From Hydractinia symbiolongicarpus (taxonomy: Eukaryota > Cnidaria > Hydrozoa > Anthoathecata > Hydractiniidae): 64,000 nt of DNA. Where the stretch lies: NCBI RefSeq assembly GCF_029227915.1, contig NC_079876.1, positions 7,442,001 through 7,506,000 of the forward strand. Reading direction: 5' to 3'. The notes beneath the pieces were generated by a model that saw nothing but the letters and a program-made list of their open reading frames with translations, did no database searches and had not been told where the DNA came from. The position numbers and the translations under genes are program-made. Shown piece after piece: positions 49,701 to 63,455 of the stretch. The first letter of the stretch is position 1. Every line of letters begins with the position of its first letter.

Positions 49701-52613
49701 CGGGTACTTTCTTTGTATACTTTTGACTATACGGGCTGAGTCCGGGATTTACGGAAAATCGCAGGTTTTCGTTTGCCGGCCATTAAACTTCTTTTATTCA
49801 GCGTCTCATCAAAAATGAAAACATTTTTGAAAACTACAAGTCTCATGCGTTTTAGTGGTGAAAAAATAATTTAAAAAATCGTTTTGGAAATGAGTTTACT
49901 CACAGGGTACTTTCTTTGTATACATTCGACTATACGGGCCAAGCCCGGGATTTACGGGAAATCGCGGGTTTTCGATTGCCGGCGATTAAACCATTTTCAT
50001 TAAGCGTCGCATCAAAAATGAAAACATTTCTGAAAACTACAAGTCTCATGCATTTTAGTGGTGAAAAAATAATTTAAAAATTCGTTCGGGAAATGAGTTT
50101 ACTCACTGGGTACTTTTCTTGTATACTTTTGACTATACGGGCCGAGTCCGGGATTTACGGGAAATCGCGGGTTTTCGTTTGCCGGCGATTAAACTTCTTT
50201 CATTCAGCGTCTCATCAAAAATGAAAACATTTTTAAAAACTACAAGTCTCATGGGCTTTTGTGGTGAGATAATAATTTAAAAAATCGTTTGGGAAATGAG
50301 TTTACTCCCTGGGTACTTTCTTTGTATACTTTTGACTATACGGGCCTAGTCCGGGATTTACGGGAAATCGCAGGTTTTCGTTTGCAGGCGATTAAACTTC
50401 TTTTATTCAGCGTCTCATGAAAAATGAAAACATTTTTCAAAACTACAAGTCTCATGCGTTTTAGTGGTGAAAAAATAATTTAAAAATTCGTTCGGGAAAT
50501 GAGTTTATTCACTGGGTACTTTTCTTGTATACTTTTGACTATACGGGCCGAGTCCGAGATTTACGGGAAATCGCGGGTTTTCGTTTGCCGGCGATTAAAC
50601 TTCTTTCATTCAGCGTCTCATCACAAATGAAAACATTTTTAAAAACTACAAGTCTCATGGGCTTTAGTGGTGAAATAATAATTTAAAAAATCGTTTGGGA
50701 AATGAGTTTACTCCCTGGGTACTTTCTTTGTATACTTTTGACTATACGGGCCTAGTCCGGGATTTACGGGAAATCGCAGGTTTTCGTTTGCAGGCGATTA
50801 AACTTCTTTTATTCAGCGTCTCATCAAAAATGAAAACATTTTTGAAAACTACAAGTCTCATGCGTTTTAGTGGTGAAAAAATAATTTAAAAAACCGTTCG
50901 GGAAATGAGTTTACACCCTGGGTACTCTCTTTGTATACTTTTGACTATACGGGCTGAGTCCGGGAGTTACGGGAAATCGCAGGTTTTCGTTTGCAGGCGA
51001 TTAAACTTCTTTTATTCAGCGTCTCATCAAAAATGAAAACATTTTTGAAAACTACAAGTCTCATGCGTTTTAGTGGTGAAAAAATAATTTAAAAAATCGT
51101 TGGGGAAATGAGTTTACACCTTGGGTACTCTCTTTGTATACTTTTGACTATACGGGCCGACTCCGGGATTTACGGGAAATCGCAGGTTTTCGTTTGCCGG
51201 CGATTAAACTTCTTTTATTCAGCGTCTCATCAAAAATGAAAACATTTTTGAAAACTACAAGTCTCATGCGTTTTAGTGGTGAAAAATTATTTTAAAAATT
51301 CGTTAGGGAAATGAGTTTACTCACTGGGTACTTTCCTTGTATACTTTTGACTATACGGGCCGAGACCGGGATTTACGGGAAATTGCGGGTTTTTGTTTGC
51401 CGGCGATAAAACTTCTTTTATTCAGCGTCTCATCAAAAATAAAAACATTTTTAAAAACTACAAGTCTCATGCGTTTTAGTGGTGAAAAAGTAATTTAAAA
51501 AATCGATCGGGAATTGAGTTTACTCCCTGGGTACTTTCTTTGTATACTTTTGACTATACGGGCCAAGCCCAGGATTTACGGGAAATCGCGGGTTTTCGTT
51601 TGCCGGCGATTAAACTTCTTTTATTCAGCGTCTAATCAAAAGTGAAAACATTTTTAAAAACTACAAGTCTTATGCGTTTTAGTGGTGAAAAAATAATTTA
51701 AAAAATCGTTCTGGAAATGAGTTTACTCCCTGGGTACTTTCTTTGTATACTTTTGACTATACGGGCCGAGTCCGGGATTTACGGGAAATCGCAGGTTTTC
51801 GTTTGCCGGCGATTAAACTGCTTTTATTCAACGTCTCATCAGAAATGAAAACATTTTTGAAAACTACCAGTCTCATGCGTTTTAGTGGTGAAAAAATAAT
51901 TTAAAAAATCATTCGGGAAATGAGTTTACTTCATGGGTACTTTCTTTGTATACTTTTGACTATACGGGCCAAGCCGGGATTTACGGGAAATCGCGGGTTT
52001 TCGTTTGCCGGCGATTAAACTTCTTTTATTCAGCGTTTCATCAAAAATGAAAACATTTTTAAAAACTACAAGTCTTATGCGTTTTAGTGGTGGAAAAATA
52101 ATTTAAAAAATCGTTCTGGAAATGAGTTTACTCCCTGGGTACTTTCTTTGTATACATTCGACTATACGGGCCAAGCCCGGGATTTACGGGAAATCGCGGG
52201 TTTTCGTTTTCCGGCGATTAAACCTCTTTCATTAAGCGTCTCATCAAAAATGAAAACATTTTTGGAAACTACAAGTCTCATGCGTTTTAGTGGTGAAAAA
52301 ATAATTCAAAAAATCGTTCGGGAAATGAGTTTACTCCCTGGGTATTTTCTTTGTATACATTCGACTATACGGGCCAAGCCCCGGATTTACGGGAAAACGC
52401 GGGATTTCGTTTGCCGGCGATTAAACCTCTTTCATTAAGCGTCTCATCAAAAATGAAAACATTTTTTAAAACTACAAGTCTCATGCGCTTTAGTGGTGAA
52501 AAAATAATTTAAAAAATCGTTCGGGAAATGAGTGTACTCCCTGGGTACTTTCTTTGTATACTTTTGACTATACGGGCAAAGCCCGGGATTTACGGGAAAT
52601 CGCGGGTTTTCGT
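46731..52613 (+). repeat. Large higher-order repeat, copy 1 (5,883 bp, 29 monomers)
   Basis: Starts at the rare TTGAAGGCGATTAAACCGC, found only at 46,731, 52,614 and 58,902. Ordered internal marks are: GAGTTTTTTTACTGGG; GCATGCTTTCG; TTTGTATGCTTTTG; an internal dimer at 48,053 and 48,459 with CTTTTACCTATACGGG; CTATACCGGCC; GCCGGCCATTAAAC; AGCGTCGCATC; GATCGGGAATTGAG. The sequence just left of 46,731 differs from that left of copies 2 and 3, so amplification of this unit begins about here. Confidence 0.9.
48053..48864 (+). repeat. Dimer subrepeat inside the large unit (2 x 406 bp)
   Basis: Units at 48,053-48,458 and 48,459-48,864 share CGGGAGTTACGGG, TTTGCAGGCG and CTTTTACCTATACGGG. The second has CTACAAATCTC instead of CTACAAGTCTC. 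Both are kept in the other copies (54,341 and 60,224), so the dimer arose before the large unit was amplified. Confidence 0.85.
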
Positions 52614-55600
52614 TTGAAGGCGATTAAACCGCTTTCATTAAGCGTCTCATCAAAATTGAAAACATTTCTGAAAACTACAAGTCTCATGCGTTTTAGTGGT
52701 GAAAAAATAATTTAAAAATTCGTTCGGAAAATGAGTTTTTTTACTGGGTACTTTTTTTGTATACTTTTGACTTAACGGGCCGAGTCCGGGATATACGGGA
52801 AATCGCGGGTTTTCGTTTGCCGGCGATTAAACTTCTTTTATTCAGCGTCTCATCAAAAATGAAAACATTTTTAAAAACTACAAGTCTCATGGGCTTTAGT
52901 GGTGAAATAATTATTTAAAAAATCGTTTAGGAAATGAGTTTACTCCCTGGGTACTTTCTTTGTATACTTTTGACTATACGGGCCTAGTCCGGGATTTATG
53001 GGAAATCGCATGCTTTCGTTTGCAGGCGATTAAACTTCTTTTATTCAGCGTCTCATCAAAAATGAAAACATTTTTGAAAACTACAAGTCTCATGCGTTTT
53101 AGTGGTGAAAAAATAATTGAAAAAATCGTTCGGGAAATAAGTTTACACCCTGGGTACTCTCTTTGTATACTTTTGACTATACGGGCCGAGTCCGGGATTT
53201 ACGGGAAATCGCAGGTTTTCGTTTGCCGGCGATTAAACTTCTTTTATTCAGCGTCTCATCAAAAATGAAAACATTTTTAAAAACTACAAGTCTCATGGGT
53301 TTAGTGGTGAAATAATAATTTAAAAAATCGTTTAGGAAATGAGTTTACTCCCTGGGTACTTTCTTTGTATACTTTTGACTATACGGGCCTAGTCCGGGAT
53401 TTATGGGAAATCGCATGCTTTCGTTTGCAGGCGATTAAACTTCTTTTATTCAGCGTCTCATCAAAAATGAAAACATTTTTGAAAACTACAAGTCTCATGC
53501 GTTTTAGTGGTGAAAAAATAATTGAAAAAATCGTTCGGGAAATAAGTTTACACCCTGGGTACTCTCTTTGTATACTTTTGACTATACGGGCCAAGTCCGG
53601 GATTTACGGGAAATCGCAGGTTTTCGTTTGCCGGCGATTAAACTTCTTTTATTCAGCGTCTCATCAAAAATGAAAACATTTTTAAAAACTACAAGTCTCA
53701 TGGGTTTAGTGGTGAAATAATAATTTAAAAAATCGTTTGGGAAATGAGTTTACTCCCTGGGTACTTTCTTTGTATGCTTTTGACTATACGGGCCTAGTCC
53801 GGGATTTACGGGAAATCGCAGGTTTCGTTTGCAGGCGATTAAACTTCTTTTATTCAGCGTCTCATCAAAAATGAAAACATTTTTGAAAACTACAAGTCTC
53901 ATGCGTTTTAGTGGTGACAAAATAATTTAAAAAATCGTTCGGGAAATGAGTTTACACCCTGGGTACTCTCTTTGTATACTTTTGACTATACGGGCCGAGT
54001 CCGGGATTTACGGGAAATCGCAGGTTTTCGTTTGCCGGCGATTAAACCTCTTTTATTCAGCGTCTCATCAAAAATGAAAACATTTTTGAAAACTACAAGT
54101 CTCATGCGTTTTAGTGGTGAAAAAATAATTTAAAAATTCGTTCGGGAAATGAGTTTACTCACTGGGTACTTTTCTTGTATACTTTTGACTATACGGGCCG
54201 AGTCCGGGATTTACGGGAAATCGCGGGTTTTCGTTTGCCGGCGATTAAACTTCTTTAATTCAGCGTCTCATCAAAAATGAAAACATTTTTAAAAACTACA
54301 AGTCTCATGGGCTTTAGTGGTGAAATAATAATTTAAAAAATCGTTTGGGAAATGAGTTTACTCCCTGGGTACTTTCTTTGTATACTTTTGACTATACGGG
54401 CCGAGTCCGGGAGTTACGGGAAATCGCAGGTTTTCGTTTGCAGGCGATTAAACTTCTTTTATTCAGCGTCTCATCAAAAATGAAAACATTTTTGAAAACT
54501 ACAAGTCTCATGCGTTTTAGTGGTGAAAAAATAATTTAAAAAATCATTCGGGAAATGAGTTTACACCCTGGGTACTCTCTTTGTATACTTTTACCTATAC
54601 GGGCCGAGTCCGGGATTTACGGGAAATCGCAGGTTTTCGTTTGCCGGCGATTAAACTTCTTTTATTCAGCGTCTCATCAAAAATGAAAACATTTTTAAAA
54701 ACTACAAGTCTCATGGGCTTTAGTGGTGAAATAATAATTTAAAAAATCGTTTGGGAAATGAGTTTACTCCCTGGGTACTTTCTTTGTATACTTTTGACTA
54801 TACGGGCCGAGTCCGGGAGTTACGGGAAATCGCAGGTTTTCGTTTGCAGGCGATTAAACTTCTTTTATTCAGCGTCTCATCAAAAATGAAAACATTTTTG
54901 AAAACTACAAATCTCATGCGTTTTAGTGGTGAAAAAATAATTTAAAAAATCATTCGGGAAATGAGTTTACACCCTGGGTACTCTCTTTGTATACTTTTAC
55001 CTATACGGGCCGAGTCCGGGATTTACGGGAAATCGCAGGTTTTCGTTTGCCGGCGATTAAACTTCTTTTATTCAGCGTCTCATCAAAAATGAAAACATTT
55101 TTGAAAACTACAAGTCTCATGCGTTTTAGTGGTGAAAAAATAATTTAAAAATTCGTTAGGGAAATGAGTTTACTCCCTGGGTACTTTCCTTGTATACTTT
55201 TGACTATACCGGCCGAGACCGGGATTTACGGGAAATTGCGGGTTTTCGTTTGCCGGCGATTAAATTCTTTTATTCAGCGTCTCATCAAAAATGAAAACAT
55301 TTTTAAAAACTACAAGTCTCATGGGTTTTAGTGGTAAAATAATAATTTAAAAAATCGTTTGGGAAATGAGTTTACTCCCTGGGTACTTTCTTTGTATACT
55401 TTTGACTATACGGGCCGAGTCCGGGGTTTACGGGAAATGGCGGGTTTTCGTTTGCCGGCGATTAAACTTCTTTTATTCAGCGTCTCATCAAAAATGAAAA
55501 CATTTTTGAAAATCACAAGTCTCAAGCGTTTTAGTGGTGAAAAGATAATTTCAAAAATCGTTTTGGAAATGAGTTTACTCACAGGGTACTTTCTTTGTAT

Positions 55601-58600
55601 ACATTCGACTATACGGGCCAAGCCCGGGATTTACGGGAAATCGCGGGTTTTCGTTTGCCGGCGATTAAACCACTTTCATTAAGCGTCTCATCAAAAATGA
55701 AAACATTTCTGAAAACTACAAGTCTCATGCGTTTTAGTGGTGAAAAAATAATTTAAAAATTCGTTCGGGAAATGAATTTACTCACTGGGTACTTTTTTTG
55801 TATACTTTTGACTTAACGGGCCGAGTCCGGGATTTACAGGAAATCGCGGGTTTTCGTTTGCCGGCGATTAAACTTCTTTTATTCAGCGTCTCATCAAAGA
55901 TGAAAACATTTTTAAAAACTACAAGTCTCATGGGCTTTAGTGGTGAAATAATAATTTAAAAAATCATTCGGGAAATGAGTTTACACACCGGGTACTTTCT
56001 TTGTATACTTTTGACTATACGGGCTGAGTCCGGGATTTACGGAAAATCGCAGGTTTTCGTTTGCCGGCCATTAAACTTCTTTTATTCAGCGTCTCATCAA
56101 AAATGAAAACATTTTTGAAAACTACAAGTCTCATGCGTTTTAGTGGTGAAAAAATAATTTAAAAAATCGTTTTGGAAATGAGTTTACTCACAGGGTACTT
56201 TCTTTGTATACATTCGACTATACGGGCCAAGCCCGGGATTTACGGGAAATCGCGGGTTTTCGATTGCCGGCGATTAAACCATTTTCATTAAGCGTCGCAT
56301 CAAAAATGAAAACATTTCTGAAAACTACAAGTCTCATGCATTTTAGTGGTGAAAAAATAATTTAAAAATTCGTTCGGGAAATGAGTTTACTCACTGGGTA
56401 CTTCTCTTGTATACTTTTGACTATACGGGCCGAGTCCGGGATTTACGGGAAATCGCGGGTTTTCGTTTGCCGGCGATTAAACTTCTTTCATTCAGCGTCT
56501 CATCAAAAATGAAAACATTTTTAAAAACTACAAGTCTCATGGGCTTTTGTGGTGAGATAATAATTTAAAAAATCGTTTGGGAAATGAGTTTACTCCCTGG
56601 GTACTTTCTTTGTATACTTTTGACTATACGGGCCTAGTCCGGGATTTACGGGAAATCGCAGGTTTTCGTTTGCAGGCGATTAAACTTCTTTTATTCAGCG
56701 TCTCATGAAAAATGAAAACATTTTTCAAAACTACAAGTCTCATGCGTTTTAGTGGTGAAAAAATAATTTAAAAATTCGTTCGGGAAATGAGTTTATTCAC
56801 TGGGTACTTTTCTTGTATACTTTTGACTATACGGGCCGAGTCCGAGATTTACGGGAAATCGCGGGTTTTCGTTTGCCGGCGATTAAACTTCTTTCATTCA
56901 GCGTCTCATCACAAATGAAAACATTTTTAAAAACTACAAGTCTCATGGGCTTTAGTGGTGAAATAATAATTTAAAAAATCGTTTGGGAAATGAGTTTACT
57001 CCCTGGGTACTTTCTTTGTATACTTTTGACTATACGGGCCTAGTCCGGGATTTACGGGAAATCGCAGGTTTTCGTTTGCAGGCGATTAAACTTCTTTTAT
57101 TCAGCGTCTCATCAAAAATGAAAACATTTTTGAAAACTACAAGTCTCATGCGTTTTAGTGGTGAAAAAATAATTTAAAAAACCGTTCGGGAAATGAGTTT
57201 ACACCCTGGGTACTCTCTTTGTATACTTTTGACTATACGGGCTGAGTCCGGGAGTTACGGGAAATCGCAGGTTTTCGTTTGCAGGCGATTAAACTTCTTT
57301 TATTCAGCGTCTCATCAAAAATGAAAACATTTTTGAAAACTACAAGTCTCATGCGTTTTAGTGGTGAAAAAATAATTTAAAAAATCGTTGGGGAAATGAG
57401 TTTACACCTTGGGTACTCTCTTTGTATACTTTTGACTATACGGGCCGACTCCGGGATTTACGGGAAATCGCAGGTTTTCGTTTGCCGGCGATTAAACTTC
57501 TTTTATTCAGCGTCTCATCAAAAATGAAAACATTTTTGAAAACTACAAGTCTCATGCGTTTTAGTGGTGAAAAATTATTTTAAAAATTCGTTAGGGAAAT
57601 GAGTTTACTCACTGGGTACTTTCCTTGTATACTTTTGACTATACGGGCCGAGACCGGGATTTACGGGAAATTGCGGGTTTTTGTTTGCCGGCGATAAAAC
57701 TTCTTTTATTCAGCGTCTCATCAAAAATAAAAACATTTTTAAAAACTACAAGTCTCATGCGTTTTAGTGGTGAAAAAGTAATTTAAAAAATCGATCGGGA
57801 ATTGAGTTTACTCCCTGGGTACTTTCTTTGTATACTTTTGACTATACGGGCCAAGCCCAGGATTTACGGGAAATCGCGGGTTTTCGTTTGCCGGCGATTA
57901 AACTTCTTTTATTCAGCGTCTAATCAAAAGTGAAAACATTTTTAAAAACTACAAGTCTTATGCGTTTTAGTGGTGAAAAAATAATTTAAAAAATCGTTCT
58001 GGAAATGAGTTTACTCCCTGGGTACTTTCTTTGTATACTTTTGACTATACGGGCCGAGTCCGGGATTTACGGGAAATCGCAGGTTTTCGTTTGCCGGCGA
58101 TTAAACTGCTTTTATTCAACGTCTCATCAGAAATGAAAACATTTTTGAAAACTACCAGTCTCATGCGTTTTAGTGGTGAAAAAATAATTTAAAAAATCAT
58201 TCGGGAAATGAGTTTACTTCATGGGTACTTTCTTTGTATACTTTTGACTATACGGGCCAAGCCGGGATTTACGGGAAATCGCGGGTTTTCGTTTGCCGGC
58301 GATTAAACTTCTTTTATTCAGCGTTTCATCAAAAATGAAAACATTTTTAAAAACTACAAGTCTTATGCGTTTTAGTGGTGGAAAAATAATTTAAAAAATC
58401 GTTCTGGAAATGAGTTTACTCCCTGGGTACTTTCTTTGTATACATTCGACTATACGGGCCAAGCCCGGGATTTACGGGAAATCGCGGGTTTTCGTTTTCC
58501 GGCGATTAAACCTCTTTCATTAAGCGTCTCATCAAAAATGAAAACATTTTTGGAAACTACAAGTCTCATGCGTTTTAGTGGTGAAAAAATAATTCAAAAA

Positions 58601-58901
58601 ATCGTTCGGGAAATGAGTTTACTCCCTGGGTATTTTCTTTGTATACATTCGACTATACGGGCCAAGCCCCGGATTTACGGGAAAACGCGGGATTTCGTTT
58701 GCCGGCGATTAAACCTCTTTCATTAAGCGTCTCATCAAAAATGAAAACATTTTTTAAAACTACAAGTCTCATGCGCTTTAGTGGTGAAAAAATAATTTAA
58801 AAAATCGTTCGGGAAATGAGTGTACTCCCTGGGTACTTTCTTTGTATACTTTTGACTATACGGGCAAAGCCCGGGATTTACGGGAAATCGCGGGTTTTCG
58901 T
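52614..58901 (+). repeat. Large higher-order repeat, copy 2 (6,288 bp, 31 monomers)
   Basis: Same order as copy 1, plus one extra dimer of 405 bp: the GCATGCTTTCG pair occurs twice, at about 52,925-53,329 and 53,330-53,734. Elsewhere the copies appear almost identical; one difference noted is TACTTTTCTTG near 50,111 versus TACTTCTCTTG near 56,399. Confidence 0.9.
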
Positions 58902-61900
58902 TTGAAGGCGATTAAACCGCTTTCATTAAGCGTCTCATCAAAATTGAAAACATTTCTGAAAACTACAAGTCTCATGCGTTTTAGTGGTGAAAAAATAATT
59001 TAAAAATTCGTTCGGAAAATGAGTTTTTTTACTGGGTACTTTTTTTGTATACTTTTGACTTAACGGGCCGAGTCCGGGATATACGGGAAATCGCGGGTTT
59101 TCGTTTGCCGGCGATTAAACTTCTTTTATTCAGCGTCTCATCAAAAATGAAAACATTTTTAAAAACTACAAGTCTCATGGGCTTTAGTGGTGAAATAATT
59201 ATTTAAAAAATCGTTTAGGAAATGAGTTTACTCCCTGGGTACTTTCTTTGTATACTTTTGACTATACGGGCCTAGTCCGGGATTTATGGGAAATCGCATG
59301 CTTTCGTTTGCAGGCGATTAAACTTCTTTTATTCAGCGTCTCATCAAAAATGAAAACATTTTTGAAAACTACAAGTCTCATGCGTTTTAGTGGTGAAAAA
59401 ATAATTGAAAAAATCGTTCGGGAAATAAGTTTACACCCTGGGTACTCTCTTTGTATACTTTTGACTATACGGGCCGAGTCCGGGATTTACGGGAAATCGC
59501 AGGTTTTCGTTTGCCGGCGATTAAACTTCTTTTATTCAGCGTCTCATCAAAAATGAAAACATTTTTAAAAACTACAAGTCTCATGGGTTTAGTGGTGAAA
59601 TAATAATTTAAAAAATCGTTTGGAAAATGAGTTTACTCCCTGGGTACTTTCTTTGTATGCTTTTGACTATACGGGCCTAGTCCGGGATTTACGGGAAATC
59701 GCAGGTTTCGTTTGCAGGCGATTAAACTTCTTTTATTCAGCGTCTCATCAAAAATGAAAACATTTTTGAAAACTACAAGTCTCATGCGTTTTAGTGGTGA
59801 CAAAATAATTTAAAAAATCGTTCGGGAAATGAGTTTACACCCTGGGTACTCTCTTTGTATACTTTTGACTATACGGGCCGAGTCCGGGATTTACGGGAAA
59901 TCGCAGGTTTTCGTTTGCCGGCGATTAAACCTCTTTTATTCAGCGTCTCATCAAAAATGAAAACATTTTTGAAAACTACAAGTCTCATGCGTTTTAGTGG
60001 TGAAAAAATAATTTAAAAATTCGTTCGGGAAATGAGTTTACTCACTGGGTACTTTTCTTGTATACTTTTGACTATACGGGCCGAGTCCGGGATTTACGGG
60101 AAATCGCGGGTTTTCGTTTGCCGGCGATTAAACTTCTTTAATTCAGCGTCTCATCAAAAATGAAAACATTTTTAAAAACTACAAGTCTCATGGGCTTTAG
60201 TGGTGAAATAATAATTTAAAAAATCGTTTGGGAAATGAGTTTACTCCCTGGGTACTTTCTTTGTATACTTTTGACTATACGGGCCGAGTCCGGGAGTTAC
60301 GGGAAATCGCAGGTTTTCGTTTGCAGGCGATTAAACTTCTTTTATTCAGCGTCTCATCAAAAATGAAAACATTTTTGAAAACTACAAGTCTCATGCGTTT
60401 TAGTGGTGAAAAAATAATTTAAAAAATCATTCGGGAAATGAGTTTACACCCTGGGTACTCTCTTTGTATACTTTTACCTATACGGGCCGAGTCCGGGATT
60501 TACGGGAAATCGCAGGTTTTCGTTTGCCGGCGATTAAACTTCTTTTATTCAGCGTCTCATCAAAAATGAAAACATTTTTAAAAACTACAAGTCTCATGGG
60601 CTTTAGTGGTGAAATAATAATTTAAAAAATCGTTTGGGAAATGAGTTTACTCCCTGGGTACTTTCTTTGTATACTTTTGACTATACGGGCCGAGTCCGGG
60701 AGTTACGGGAAATCGCAGGTTTTCGTTTGCAGGCGATTAAACTTCTTTTATTCAGCGTCTCATCAAAAATGAAAACATTTTTGAAAACTACAAATCTCAT
60801 GCGTTTTAGTGGTGAAAAAATAATTTAAAAAATCATTCGGGAAATGAGTTTACACCCTGGGTACTCTCTTTGTATACTTTTACATATACGGGCCGAGTCC
60901 GGGATTTACGGGAAATCGCAGGTTTTCGTTTGCCGGCGATTAAACTTCTTTTATTCAGCGTCTCATCAAAAATGAAAACATTTTTGAAAACTACAAGTCT
61001 CATGCGTTTTAGTGGTGAAAAAATAATTTAAAAATTCGTTAGGGAAATGAGTTTACTCCCTGGGTACTTTCCTTGTATACTTTTGACTATACCGGCCGAG
61101 ACCGGGATTTACGGGAAATTGCGGGTTTTCGTTTGCCGGCGATTAAACTTCTTTTATTCAGCGTCTCATCAAAAATGAAAACATTTTTAAAAACTACAAG
61201 TCTCATGGGTTTTAGTGGTAAAATAATAATTTAAAAAATTGTTTGGGAAATGAGTTTACTCCCTGGGTACTTTCTTTGTATACTTTTGACTATACGGGCC
61301 GAGTCCGGGGTTTACGGGAAATGGCGGGTTTTCGTTTGCCGGCGATTAAACTTCTTTTATTCAGCGTCTCATCAAAAATGAAAACATTTTTGAAAATCAC
61401 AAGTCTCAAGCGTTTTAGTGGTGAAAAGATAATTTCAAAAATCGTTTTGGAAATGAGTTTACTCACAGGGTACTTTCTTTGTATACATTCGACTATACGG
61501 GCCAAGCCCGGGATTTACGGGAAATCGCGGGTTTTCGTTTGCCGGCGATTAAACCACTTTCATTAAGCGTCTCATCAAAAATGAAAACATTTCTGAAAAC
61601 TACAAGTCTCATGCGTTTTAGTGGTGAAAAAATAATTTAAAAATTCGTTCGGGAAATGAATTTACTCACTGGGTACTTTTTTTGTATACTTTTGACTTAA
61701 CGGGCCGAGTCCGGGATTTACAGGAAATCGCGGGTTTTCGTTTGCCGGCGATTAAACTTCTTTTATTCAGCGTCTCATCAAAGATGAAAACATTTTTAAA
61801 AACTACAAGTCTCATGGGCTTTAGTGGTGAAATAATAATTTAAAAAATCATTCGGGAAATGAGTTTACACACCGGGTACTTTCTTTGTATACTTTTGACT

Positions 61901-63455
61901 ATACGGGCTGAGTCCGGGATTTACGGAAAATCGCAGGTTTTCGTTTGCCGGCCATTAAACTTCTTTTATTCAGCGTCTCATCAAAAATGAAAACATTTTT
62001 GAAAACTACAAGTCTCATGCGTTTTAGTGGTGAAAAAATAATTTAAAAAATCGTTTTGGAAATGAGTTTACTCACAGGGTACTTTCTTTGTATACATTCG
62101 ACTATACGGGCCAAGCCCGGGATTTACGGGAAATCGCGGGTTTTCGATTGCCGGCGATTAAACCATTTTCATTAAGCGTCGCATCAAAAATGAAAACATT
62201 TCTGAAAACTACAAGTCTCATGCATTTTAGTGGTGAAAAAATAATTTAAAAATTCGTTCGGGAAATGAGTTTACTCACTGGGTACTTTTCTTGTATACTT
62301 TTGACTATACGGGCCGAGTCCGGGATTTACGGGAAATCGCGGGTTTTCGTTTGCCGGCGATTAAACTTCTTTCATTCAGCGTCTCATCAAAAATGAAAAC
62401 ATTTTTAAAAACTACAAGTCTCATGGGCTTTAGTGGTGAGATAATAATTTAAAAAATCGTTTGGGAAATGAGTTTACTCCCTGGGTACTTTCTTTGTATA
62501 CTTTTGACTATACGGGCCTAGTCCGGGATTTACGGGAAATCGCAGGTTTTCGTTTGCAGGCGATTAAACTTCTTTTATTCAGCGTCTCATCAAAAATGAA
62601 AACATTTTTGAAAACTACAAGTCTCATGCGTTTTAGTGGTGAAAAATAATTTAAAAATTCGTTCGGGAAATGAGTTTATTCACTGGGTACTTTTCTTGTA
62701 TACTTTTGACTATACGGGCCGAGTCCGGGATTTACGGGAAATCGCGGGTTTTCGTTTGCCGGCGATTAAACTTCTTTCATTCAGCGTCTCATCACAAATG
62801 AAAACATTTTTAAAAACTACAAGTCTCATGGGCTTTAGTGGTGAAATAATAATTTAAAAAATCGTTTGGGAAATGAGTTTACTCCCTGGGTACTTTCTTT
62901 GTATACTTTTGACTATACGGGCCTAGTCCGGGATTTACGGGAAATCGCAGGTTTTCGTTTGCAGGCGATTAAACTTCTTTTATTCAGCGTCTCATCAAAA
63001 ATGAAAACATTTTTGAAAACTACAAGTCTCATGCGTTTTAGTGGTGAAAAAATAATTTAAAAAACCGTTCGGGAAATGAGTTTACACCCTGGGTACTCTC
63101 TTTGTATACTTTTGACTATACGGGCTGAGTCCGGGAGTTACGGGAAATCGCAGGTTTTCGTTTGCAGGCGATTAAACTTCTTTTATTCAGCGTCTCATCA
63201 AAAATGAAAACATTTTTGAAAACTACAAGTCTCATGCGTTTTAGTGGTGAAAAAATAATTTAAAAAATCGTTGGGGAAATGAGTTTACACCTTGGGTACT
63301 CTCTTTGTATACTTTTGACTATACGGGCCGACTCCGGGATTTACGGGAAATCGCAGGTTTTCGTTTGCCGGCGATTAAACTTCTTTTATTCAGCGTCTCA
63401 TCAAAAATGAAAACATTTTTGAAAACTACAAGTCTCATGCGTTTTAGTGGTGAAA
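58902..63455 (+). repeat. Large higher-order repeat, copy 3 (partial, 4.55 kb)
   Basis: Follows the 29-mer order without the extra dimer. Small differences include TTTGGAAAATGAG near 59,623, CTTTTACATATACGG near 60,882, ATTAAACTTC near 61,142 where copies 1 and 2 have ATTAAATTC, GAAAAATAATTT near 62,641 and GGCTTTAGTGGTGAG near 62,428. From about 63,456 it leaves the copy 1 and copy 2 order. Confidence 0.88.
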
